From: Ruminococcaceae bacterium UBA6434
GTDB lineage: Bacteria > Bacillota > Clostridia > Oscillospirales > Acutalibacteraceae
NCBI GenBank assembly: GCA_002437245.1
Contig: DJOQ01000048.1
Location: 1-48,408 of the forward strand
Reading direction: 5' to 3'
DNA: 48,408 bases
The notes below the pieces were generated by a model, which was given only the letters and a program-made list of their open reading frames with translations, made no database searches and had not been told where the DNA came from. The stretch's first letter is position 1, and the number at the start of each line of letters is the position of its first letter. The translations under genes were made by a program, and so were the position numbers. Shown piece by piece: positions 41,794 through 48,408 of this stretch.

Positions 41794-42465
41794 ATGGATA
41801 AAGTAAGAGTAATTGAAATAAAACAAAGTGTTTTTAAAAATAATGACGAACAAGCCGAAAAGCTGAGAGGCGAGCTTAAATCCAAAGGTGTATTTTTATT
41901 GAACCTTATGTCGTCGCCCGGTTCAGGCAAAACCACCACACTGAAAGCTACCATAAACGCGCTTAAAGACAAACTTAAAATCGGTGTTATGGAAGCAGAT
42001 ATTGACAGCGATGTTGACGCAATAAAAATTGCCGAAACAGGTGTTAAATCAATTCAGTTACACACAGGCGGTATGTGCCACCTTGATGCTGCCATGACTA
42101 AGCAGGGTGTTGAGGCGCTTGGTACAGACGGGGTTGAACTTGCAATTCTCGAAAATGTCGGGAATCTTGTTTGTCCTGCGGAATTTGATACAGGCGCAGT
42201 TAAAAATGTTATGATTTTATCTGTACCCGAGGGTGACGATAAACCGCTCAAGTATCCTCTTATGTTTAAAGTAAGCGATGTCGTGCTTATCAACAAAATC
42301 GATGTTTTACCTTATTTTGATTTTAACGTTGAAAAGTGCAAAGAATATATCAAACGCAGAAATCCGAACGCAAAAATCTTTCTTATCTGCGCCAAAACAG
42401 GTGAGGGGATTGAAGAATGGGCTACTTGGCTTAATGATGAAGTCAGAGCATGGATTGATAAATAA
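41794..42465 (+). CDS. hypB: Hydrogenase nickel-incorporation GTPase HypB
   Basis: A 223-residue SIMIBI GTPase that helps load nickel into NiFe hydrogenase or urease-type sites. The P-loop SSPGSGKTT is at residues 40-48. THTGGMCHLDA-like LHTGGMCHLDA and the ENVGNLVCPAEFD segment hold the metal-binding residues, and NKIDVLP gives the guanine specificity. It has no His-rich N-terminal nickel-store. No other hyp or hydrogenase gene is nearby, so its client is off the window. CGGGTG precedes the ATG. Confidence 0.94.
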   Translation: MDKVRVIEIKQSVFKNNDEQAEKLRGELKSKGVFLLNLMSSPGSGKTTTLKATINALKDKLKIGVMEADIDSDVDAIKIAETGVKSIQLHTGGMCHLDAAMTKQGVEALGTDGVELAILENVGNLVCPAEFDTGAVKNVMILSVPEGDDKPLKYPLMFKVSDVVLINKIDVLPYFDFNVEKCKEYIKRRNPNAKIFLICAKTGEGIEEWATWLNDEVRAWIDK

Positions 42466-42478
42466 AATAAATGATAAT

Positions 42479-42510
42479 AAAAAACGCTTGATGAAAATCA
42501 AGCGTTTTTT
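42479..42510. terminator. Bidirectional terminator between hypB and the lysine operon
   Basis: A perfect 14-bp stem (AAAAAACGCTTGAT with ATCAAGCGTTTTTT) around a GAAA loop, with A- and T-runs that serve both strands. Confidence 0.9.
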
Positions 42511-42524
42511 CTGTCTCAAACAAT

Positions 42525-42989
42525 TTAATTGTTAAAAGCGCCTTTAATTGAATTCAAAGTTGCCGTAAGGTCGCTCTGTGGTACAAGCATTGATATATCT
42601 ACTTCCGAAGTAGTTATCATTATTATGTCTGTATTAGCTTTTGCGGCAGCCGCAAACACCTTGGCGGCTACACCGGGCTGACCTTTCATAGCTTCACCGA
42701 AAACAGATATTTTGCAGTTCCCGTTACTTATCGAAAGTTTAACATCGGGATACAAATCTCTGATGTTGGCCGAAAGCTCCAAAATTTTTCCCAAATCGTC
42801 ACCGCTGACGGTAAATGACAAATGCGGCTTGTTGCTGTGCGGAGGAGTTTGAGAAATCATATCAACATCAATGTTATTTACCGAAATCATATCGAAAATT
42901 TTTGATATGGTATTCATATCGGCAGGCGAATCGTTAAGTGAAACAAGCGTCACATCTTCGACGACCGATATATTTTGAATGGTTTTCAT
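42525..42989 (-). CDS. Stand-alone ACT-domain pair resembling the aspartokinase regulatory domain
   Basis: A 154-residue protein with two ACT units like the C-terminal regulatory part of aspartokinase. It has the second-unit pattern KISVFGEAMKGQPGVAAKVFAAAA with IIMITTSEVDISMLV, where aspartokinases show similar inhibitor-binding sequence. The kinase domain is absent. It is the last gene of the asd-dapA-dapB operon (13-bp gap) behind a lysine riboswitch, so it may carry lysine or threonine feedback to an aspartokinase coded elsewhere. That role is inferred. Confidence 0.85.
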   Translation of the reverse strand: MKTIQNISVVEDVTLVSLNDSPADMNTISKIFDMISVNNIDVDMISQTPPHSNKPHLSFTVSGDDLGKILELSANIRDLYPDVKLSISNGNCKISVFGEAMKGQPGVAAKVFAAAAKANTDIIMITTSEVDISMLVPQSDLTATLNSIKGAFNN

Positions 42990-43002
42990 ACAAACAACCT
43001 CC

Positions 43003-43761
43003 TTATTTAGCGTCTACAAGTTGACGCATATTGTAAAGTCCTGCAGGTTTTCCCTCTATAAACAGAGCAGCGTTTATTGCACCCGTTGCAAAAAGCTCCT
43101 TGGAACGCGCTGAATGAGAAATTGTAATTATCTCATCATGACCTGCAAAAATAACTTCGTGTTCACCGACTATTGTTCCACCGCGAATCGAATGAATACC
43201 GATTTCGTTTTTACTGCGCTTCGCTCTTTTTGAGTGTCTGTCGAACTCATATTTCGGTTTAACCGACAAGACATCTGATATGCTGTCTGCAAGCATAAGA
43301 GCTGTTCCGGAGGGCGCGTCAACCTTTTGGTTATGGTGTGCTTCGACAATTTCAATATCAAAAGAGCCTTCAAGCACACGTGCAGCTTTGGCGGCAAGCT
43401 CTGAAATTAAATTTACACCGATAGACATATTTGCCGAGAAAAACATCGGAACGGTTTTTGAACATTCATGTATGTCGGCTATTTGCTCTTCACTGAGTCC
43501 TGTGGTAGCAACAACCGCAGGGCACTTTTTGGCGGAAGCATATTTTAAAAGTCCGCTCAAAACAGACGGGTGAGAGAAATCAATTATTACATCGGCGTCA
43601 ACATCGCTGATTGAATCAAAAGATTTAAATACCGGGAATTCCGCTTCTCCGTCACCGATATCTACGCCGGCAACAATCTCACAGTCATTCCTTGCAGAAA
43701 CACAGTTTCTTATGACATGACCCATTTTGCCGAAGCAACCGCTTAAGATTATTCTTATCAT
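43003..43761 (-). CDS. dapB: 4-hydroxy-tetrahydrodipicolinate reductase
   Basis: A 252-residue NAD(P)H-dependent enzyme of lysine and diaminopimelate synthesis. The Rossmann loop LSGCFGKMGHVI is at the N-terminus, the catalytic block EAHHNQKVDAPSGTA is in the middle, and GGTIVGEHEV follows. It is third in the operon after dapA, with 26 bp between. Length is slightly short but complete. Confidence 0.96.
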   Translation of the reverse strand: MIRIILSGCFGKMGHVIRNCVSARNDCEIVAGVDIGDGEAEFPVFKSFDSISDVDADVIIDFSHPSVLSGLLKYASAKKCPAVVATTGLSEEQIADIHECSKTVPMFFSANMSIGVNLISELAAKAARVLEGSFDIEIVEAHHNQKVDAPSGTALMLADSISDVLSVKPKYEFDRHSKRAKRSKNEIGIHSIRGGTIVGEHEVIFAGHDEIITISHSARSKELFATGAINAALFIEGKPAGLYNMRQLVDAK

Positions 43762-43787
43762 TTTTTCACATCCGTAAATCTTAATAA

Positions 43788-44678
43788 TTACTTAATAAGT
43801 CCGTACTTTACCAAAACTTTTCTCAAGTTTTCGGTCTTTTCCTCGGGCATATCACACAACGGCAGTCTTAGAGGACCGACGTCAAAGCCCATCATACGCA
43901 TTGCAACCTTGACGGGGATAGGATTAACGTCCATAAACAGAGCGTTGCAAAGCTCAAGGTATTTAAGCTGAAGTTCGGCGCTCTTTTTAAAATCGCCGTC
44001 AAGTGCGGCGGCGGCAATATCATGAGCTTCCTGCGGCATAACGTTTGAAAGAACAGATATAACGCCCTTACCGCCGAGAGACATAATAGGAGTTATCTGA
44101 TCGTCGTTACCCGAATAAACGGTAAAATCATCATCGCAGAGTGAAATTGTCTTTGCAATTGAAGACAGATTTCCGGTTGCCTCTTTAGCGGCATAAATAT
44201 TTTTATGCTTTGAAAGCTCTGCAAAAGTTTCAGGCTTAATTTCACAGCCGGTTCTACTCGGTACATTGTACAAAATAATCGGTGTGGAAACACGGTCGGC
44301 TACATAAGTAAAGTGTTTAATAAGACCCTCCTGAGAAGCCTTGTTATAGTAAGGAGTTACCATAAGCAGACCGTCAACACCGGCTTTTTCCGCCTCGTTT
44401 GACAAATTCAAAGCATATGCTGTGTCATTGCTTCCGGTTCCTGCTACTACGGGAATTCTGCCGCCGACAACATCAACTGTGTACTTAATTACTTCTGTGT
44501 GCTCTTCATGAGAAAGAGTGGCGCTTTCACCTGTGGTACCGCATATAACGATGCAATCGGTTGAATGCGCTATTTGATATTCGAGAATGTCTTTAAGTGC
44601 CGGGTAATTCACCTTACCGTCAGAAGTAAACGGGGTAATTATTGCAACACCTGCACCTGTAAAAATCGGCTTTTTCAT
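43788..44678 (-). CDS. dapA: 4-hydroxy-tetrahydrodipicolinate synthase
   Basis: A 296-residue TIM-barrel aldolase that condenses aspartate semialdehyde with pyruvate. The Schiff-base Lys is K165 (YAAKEATGN), Tyr137 lies in YNVPSRTG, and GTTGESATLS is near residue 47. The ATG at 44678 follows a good GGAGGGA; a longer upstream reading frame has no support. It is second in the riboswitch-controlled operon. Confidence 0.97.
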   Translation of the reverse strand: MKKPIFTGAGVAIITPFTSDGKVNYPALKDILEYQIAHSTDCIVICGTTGESATLSHEEHTEVIKYTVDVVGGRIPVVAGTGSNDTAYALNLSNEAEKAGVDGLLMVTPYYNKASQEGLIKHFTYVADRVSTPIILYNVPSRTGCEIKPETFAELSKHKNIYAAKEATGNLSSIAKTISLCDDDFTVYSGNDDQITPIMSLGGKGVISVLSNVMPQEAHDIAAAALDGDFKKSAELQLKYLELCNALFMDVNPIPVKVAMRMMGFDVGPLRLPLCDMPEEKTENLRKVLVKYGLIK

Positions 44679-44698
44679 TGTTATCCCTCCGAATAAAA

Positions 44699-45781
44699 TC
44701 AGTCCATGTAGCCCTCGGCACAAAGGAGTTCCGCAAGAAGAACAGCTCCGCCCGCAGCACCTCTCAGTGTGTTGTGAGAAAGGCATACAAATTTATAGTC
44801 GTACTGGGTATCTTCACGAAGTCTGCCTATAGAAATAGCCATACCGTGTTCAAGACCTCTCTGAAGCCTTGTCTGAGGAAGATCATCCTCTGTAAAATAG
44901 TTAAGGAACTGTTTGGGAGCGCTGGGAAGTTCAAGTTCCTGAGGTCTGCCTTTGAAGTTCTTCCAAATTTCAAGCATTTGTTCTTTGGTGGGCTTATTTT
45001 CAAATCTTACGAAAACCGCGCCCATATGGCCGTTTGAAACGGGAACGCGAAGGCACTGAGCGGTAAAGTTGGGGGAGGTGGCGTCAACGATTTTGTCACC
45101 CTCAATGTGGCCCCAAATTTTAAGAGGTTCCTTTTCGGATTTTTCTTCCTCGCCGCCGATATACGGAATAACATTGTCTACCATTTCCGGCCAGGTTTTA
45201 AAAGTCTTGCCTGCACCGGAAATTGCCTGATAAGTGCAAACCAAAACATCTTTCACACCGAATTTTGAGAGCGGGAACAAGGCGGGAACATAACCCTGAA
45301 GTGAGCAGTTGGGCTTAACGGCAATAAAACCGCGCTTCGTGCCGAGACGCTTTCTCTGTGACGGTATAATTTCTATGTGTTCGGGATTAAGCTCAGGAAG
45401 AACCATAGGAACATCGGGAGTGTGTCTGTGAGCGCTGTTATTTGAGACAACGGGGCACTCAGCCTTTGCATATCTCTCTTCCAATGCCTTTATCTCATCT
45501 TTTTTCATATCTACGGCACAGAAAACGAAGTCAACCATAGAAGCGATTTTTTCAACATCTTCCGTCGCATTCATAACTACCATATCTTTAACGGCGTCGG
45601 GAATATCCTCATCCATGCACCATTTGGCTCCTACAGCCTCTTTATACGGTTTGCCGGCAGATCTTGAACTTGCGGCAAGTACCTTTATGTTGAACCAAGG
45701 ATGCTCGCTCAGCAATGTAATAAATCTCTGTCCTACCATGCCGGTTGCACCGATAATACCAACATTATAATTTTTTCCCAC
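44699..45781 (-). CDS. asd: Aspartate-semialdehyde dehydrogenase, archaeal/fungal-type
   Basis: A 360-residue NADP-dependent enzyme that reduces aspartyl phosphate to the semialdehyde, the entry to lysine, threonine and methionine. Rossmann loop GIIGATGMVGQRF is at residues 8-20, the catalytic Cys is C159 in KPNCSLQG, and AISGAGKTF follows. The long form with these segments is the archaeal/yeast-like class also found in many Clostridia. It is first in the operon, directly after the riboswitch terminator, with GGAGG ahead of the ATG. Confidence 0.96.
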   Translation of the reverse strand: MGKNYNVGIIGATGMVGQRFITLLSEHPWFNIKVLAASSRSAGKPYKEAVGAKWCMDEDIPDAVKDMVVMNATEDVEKIASMVDFVFCAVDMKKDEIKALEERYAKAECPVVSNNSAHRHTPDVPMVLPELNPEHIEIIPSQRKRLGTKRGFIAVKPNCSLQGYVPALFPLSKFGVKDVLVCTYQAISGAGKTFKTWPEMVDNVIPYIGGEEEKSEKEPLKIWGHIEGDKIVDATSPNFTAQCLRVPVSNGHMGAVFVRFENKPTKEQMLEIWKNFKGRPQELELPSAPKQFLNYFTEDDLPQTRLQRGLEHGMAISIGRLREDTQYDYKFVCLSHNTLRGAAGGAVLLAELLCAEGYMD

Positions 45782-45818
45782 TTGTATTTACCTCCAAAAA
45801 ATGTTATTCTATTTTCTG

Positions 45819-45846
45819 CAAAAAAAGACCGGTTAAAAAACCGGTC
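45819..45846 (-). terminator. Riboswitch-controlled terminator before asd
   Basis: On the minus strand GACCGGTT-TTTT-AACCGGTC is followed by a run of seven T. It ends about 40 bases ahead of the asd start and would act as the off-switch of the lysine riboswitch. Confidence 0.9.
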
Positions 45847-45890
45847 ATCATTTGTTTAAACAAGGCTTGCATTATCAGGAAAGATAATGT

Positions 45891-46060
45891 CGATAGCACT
45901 CCATCACAACAAAATGATGACAGTCGCATTGCTGTTAACAATGTGCCCAAGAAGCTTTGCCCGGAGCAGTTGCTTCTTTCGGCAAAAATCCCTTTCACAT
46001 ATCGGTTATCAACGTCCGGCGTCTGTCAAAATGCTACTGATGATTTCTGCACCTCTATCG
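45891..46060 (-). promoter_or_regulatory. Lysine riboswitch (L box) aptamer
   Basis: On the minus strand the P1 arms CGATAG and CTATCG close a domain with the conserved L-box parts: GATAGAGGTGCAG, ATCATCAGTAGC, GAAAGGGATTTTTGCCGAAAG, GACTGTCATC and GATGGAGTGCTATC. These match the known order in the Bacillus lysC leader. When lysine binds, the downstream terminator should form and shut off asd-dapA-dapB-ACT. Confidence 0.93.
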
Positions 46061-46071
46061 CAGTTTTACTT

Positions 46072-46100
46072 ATAATATCATTTTTATTATATATAGTCAA
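46072..46100 (-). promoter_or_regulatory. Promoter of the riboswitch-lysine operon
   Basis: On the minus strand TTGACT (46095-46100) and TATTAT (46072-46077) are 17 bp apart. Transcription would start about five bases before the aptamer P1 stem. Confidence 0.75.
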
Positions 46101-46139
46101 ATATTTTTGAAAAATTTATATACATATCGGAGATCAGCC

Positions 46140-47177
46140 ATGAAAAAACATGATTTTTATTACGATTTACCAAATGAACTTATTGCACAGACGCCTATTG
46201 AGCCCCGTGATGCGTCAAGAATGATGGTTGTCAACAGACAGACAGGGGAAATCGAGCACAAGCATTTTTATGATGTCGTAGAATATTTAAATCCGGGTGA
46301 CTGCCTTATTTTAAATGACACCAAGGTTTTGCCGGCACGGCTTTACGGTATTAAAGATGAAACAGGCGCAAAGGTTGAATTTTTGCTTTTAATGCAAAAA
46401 GAAAAGGATATATGGGAAGTAATTACAGGTCCCGGCAAAAAAGCAAAGACCGGCTCCAAATTTACATTTAACGGCGGTATGTTACACGCCGAAATAACCG
46501 ATGTGCTTGACAACGGAGACAGAATCGCCGAATTTACTTACGATACCGATAAATTCGGTAATATTTTTGAGGTACTTGACAAAATCGGCGAAATGCCGCT
46601 TCCGCATTACATCACTCACAAGCTCGAGAACGCCGACCGTTATCAAACGGTATATGCTAAGGAGCTCGGTTCTGCCGCAGCACCTACTGCGGGTCTTCAT
46701 TTTACTCCGGAAATTTTACAAAAGATAAAAGACAAAGGCGTAAAAATCGGCTATGTAACCTTACACGTGGGTATAGGCACTTTCAGACCGGTTAAAACCG
46801 AAAATATCGAAGAACATAAAATGCATTCTGAGCACTATCATCTTCCTAAAGAGACGGCGGATCTCATAAATGAAACGCACAAAAACGGCGGTAGAGTGGT
46901 AGCGGTAGGAACAACCTGCTGCCGTACTCTCGAAAGCGTGGCAACATACTGCGGTGAAATATGTGAAAAGGATGATTGGACAAGCATTTTCATATATCCC
47001 GGTTATAAATTTAAATGTATTGATGCGCTTATTACAAATTTCCATCTGCCGGAAAGTACGCTCATAATGCTCGTATCGGCTTTTTATAACAGAGACGCCG
47101 TTTTAAAAGCATACGAGGAAGCTGTAAAAGAAAAATACAGATTTTTCAGTTTCGGTGACTGTATGCTAATTGTTTGA
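46140..47177 (+). CDS. queA: S-adenosylmethionine:tRNA ribosyltransferase-isomerase
   Basis: A 345-residue enzyme that transfers the ribosyl part of SAM to 7-aminomethyl-7-deazaguanine in tRNA, a late step of queuosine synthesis. Family segments are FYYDLPNELIAQTPIEPRDASRM in pieces, the NDTKVLPARLYG block, AAPTAGLHFT and NFHLPESTLIMLVSAF. The ATG at 46140 follows CGGAGA. tgt follows 14 bp later in the same operon. Confidence 0.97.
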   Translation: MKKHDFYYDLPNELIAQTPIEPRDASRMMVVNRQTGEIEHKHFYDVVEYLNPGDCLILNDTKVLPARLYGIKDETGAKVEFLLLMQKEKDIWEVITGPGKKAKTGSKFTFNGGMLHAEITDVLDNGDRIAEFTYDTDKFGNIFEVLDKIGEMPLPHYITHKLENADRYQTVYAKELGSAAAPTAGLHFTPEILQKIKDKGVKIGYVTLHVGIGTFRPVKTENIEEHKMHSEHYHLPKETADLINETHKNGGRVVAVGTTCCRTLESVATYCGEICEKDDWTSIFIYPGYKFKCIDALITNFHLPESTLIMLVSAFYNRDAVLKAYEEAVKEKYRFFSFGDCMLIV

Positions 47178-47191
47178 TTTAAGGAGATTTT

Positions 47192-48322
47192 ATGTTAAAA
47201 GTTATTAAAAAGGTCGGCAATGCAAGGCTTTGCGATTTTGAAACCGTGCACGGAACCATACACACCCCGGCATTTATGAACGTAGCTACGGCAGGCGCAA
47301 TAAAAGGCGGTCTTTCTGCCGGCGATCTTGAAAATATTAAAACACAGGTTATGCTGTGCAACACATACCACCTTCACGTAAGACCGGGGGATGATTTAAT
47401 TTACGACCTCGGCGGTCTTCACAAATTCACGGGGTGGAGCGGTCCTATTCTTACAGACAGCGGCGGATTTCAGGTCTTTTCGCTTGCCAAACTCCGCAAG
47501 ATAAAAGAAGAGGGCGTCAGTTTTAACTCTCATGTGGATGGCCGCCGTATTTTTATGGGACCGGAGGAAAGTATGCAAATACAATCTCATTTGGGCTCTA
47601 CCATTGCCATGGCTTTTGACGAGTGTGTTGAAAATCCTGCCGAATATTCATATTCCAAACAGTCGTGTGCGCGAACCGTGAGATGGCTTAAAAGATGTAA
47701 GGCTGAAATGGAAAGACTAAATTCTCTGCCCGACACCATAAATAAAAATCAGCTCTTATTCGGAATCAATCAAGGGTGCACTTTTGATGATTTACGCATA
47801 GAAAATATGAAAGAGATTGCCGATTTGGAGCTTGACGGATATGCCATAGGTGGGCTTGCTGTCGGCGAACCCAAGGAAGATATGTATCGTATCATTTCGG
47901 CTGTGGAGCCGTATATGCCTGCGCAAAAACCGCGGTATCTTATGGGTGTAGGCACGCCCGGCAATATAATCGAAGGCGTAAGCAGGGGCGTTGACCTTTT
48001 CGACTGTGTAATGCCGAGCCGCAATGCAAGGCACGGCCATCTTTTTACTCATGCCGGCATTATAAATCTCAATAATGAAAAATATAAAAGAGATGATACC
48101 CCGATTGAGCCGGGCTGTAACTGCCCGACCTGTCGGAATCACTCAAAGGCCTATATAAGACATTTGTTTAAAGCAGGGGAAATGCTTGCATTCAGACTTG
48201 CAGTCACACACAATCTTTATTTCTATAATAAATTGATGGCTGACATCAGATTATCATTAGAAAATGATACATTCCCTGAGTTCAAGAAACAATATGTTGA
48301 TATACTTGACACAAGAATATAA
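47192..48322 (+). CDS. tgt: tRNA-guanine transglycosylase
   Basis: A 376-residue enzyme that swaps guanine-34 for preQ1 in tRNAs with GUN anticodons. Catalytic DSGGFQVFSL and the nucleophile region GVDLFDCVMPSRNARHG are clear. The zinc site is CNCPTCRNHSKAYIRHLF (three Cys and one His). The start follows AAGGAGA. Together with queA it gives the last steps of the queuosine pathway; earlier genes are not in view. Confidence 0.97.
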   Translation: MLKVIKKVGNARLCDFETVHGTIHTPAFMNVATAGAIKGGLSAGDLENIKTQVMLCNTYHLHVRPGDDLIYDLGGLHKFTGWSGPILTDSGGFQVFSLAKLRKIKEEGVSFNSHVDGRRIFMGPEESMQIQSHLGSTIAMAFDECVENPAEYSYSKQSCARTVRWLKRCKAEMERLNSLPDTINKNQLLFGINQGCTFDDLRIENMKEIADLELDGYAIGGLAVGEPKEDMYRIISAVEPYMPAQKPRYLMGVGTPGNIIEGVSRGVDLFDCVMPSRNARHGHLFTHAGIINLNNEKYKRDDTPIEPGCNCPTCRNHSKAYIRHLFKAGEMLAFRLAVTHNLYFYNKLMADIRLSLENDTFPEFKKQYVDILDTRI

Positions 48323-48408
48323 TTCGTCTTCTTTTATATCTATGTTGTATTTATCTATAATATAAACATAAAAAATAATTCGTATCTGATATGTACCCCC
48401 AATACTGG

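Noticed and set aside
48323..48408. A further gene after tgt at the right edge
   Set aside because: The last 86 bases are A/T-rich with a possible TATAAT-like box but no start with a ribosome site before the window ends.

Overview
The window looks like a chromosome segment of an anaerobic, fermentative Clostridia-type Firmicute, probably a gut or rumen member of the Oscillospirales or a relative. The evidence is A/T-rich coding with strong GGAGG ribosome binding sites, a lysine riboswitch ahead of lysine genes, a biotin Na+-pump decarboxylase, indolepyruvate:ferredoxin oxidoreductase, two FAD/FMN/Fe-S ene-reductases, L-lactate dehydrogenase and HypB. No respiratory chain genes are seen. The taxonomic placement is inference.

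Layout. 1-2335: a zinc-homeostasis cluster (metal ABC permease end, an L33 paralogue, a CobW-type GTPase, a lipoprotein). 2336-3735: remains of a mobilizable or conjugative element (oriT-like hairpins, the start of a MobC-like gene, a broken serine recombinase). This left part is visibly richer in G/C than the rest. 3757-8165: a DUF4091 protein, typA and an amidohydrolase. 8275-15276: a Na+/solute symporter, then paaK-iorA-iorB-paaK-ACT, which fits oxidative fermentation of aromatic amino acids to arylacetates with ATP gain. 15404-17380: an MreB-like actin and ldh, convergent with no gap. 17711-23231: the two-subunit aconitase X, an ene-reductase, an MFS carrier and a carboxymuconolactone-decarboxylase-like protein behind a MerR-type promoter. 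23344-25636: tRNA-Val, a six-span membrane protein and a condensation-domain-like acyltransferase. 25755-29387: a TauE/SafE exporter, a sulfatase and a GPH symporter in one operon. 29551-34239: aminotransferase, ispD-ispF, a small membrane protein and an ABC-2 exporter. 34327-39956 (minus strand): the Na+-pump oxaloacetate decarboxylase operon and a second ene-reductase. 40036-42465: a split TauE/SafE pair, two small membrane proteins and divergent hypB. 42525-46100 (minus): asd-dapA-dapB-ACT under a lysine riboswitch. 46140-48322: queA and tgt.

How the genes fit together. Several units deal with disposal of electrons and carbon. Indolepyruvate oxidoreductase yields reduced ferredoxin and acyl-CoA, and PaaK could recover ATP. 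Lactate dehydrogenase and the ene-reductases oxidise NAD(P)H, and oxaloacetate decarboxylase makes a Na+ gradient that Na+ symporters can use. The aconitase X operon has a Rex-like site over its -10, which would link it to the NADH/NAD+ ratio.

The best candidates for undescribed biology are: the aconitase X plus ene-reductase operon (dehydrate, then reduce); the TauE/SafE-sulfatase-GPH operon (import, desulfate inside the cell, export the sulfur anion); the ene-reductase promoter with a perfect 9-2-9 palindrome over its start site; the two unknown small membrane proteins opposite a lone hypB; and the catalytic-domain-free ACT protein in the lysine operon. All functions are read from sequence motifs by eye; no database search was run.
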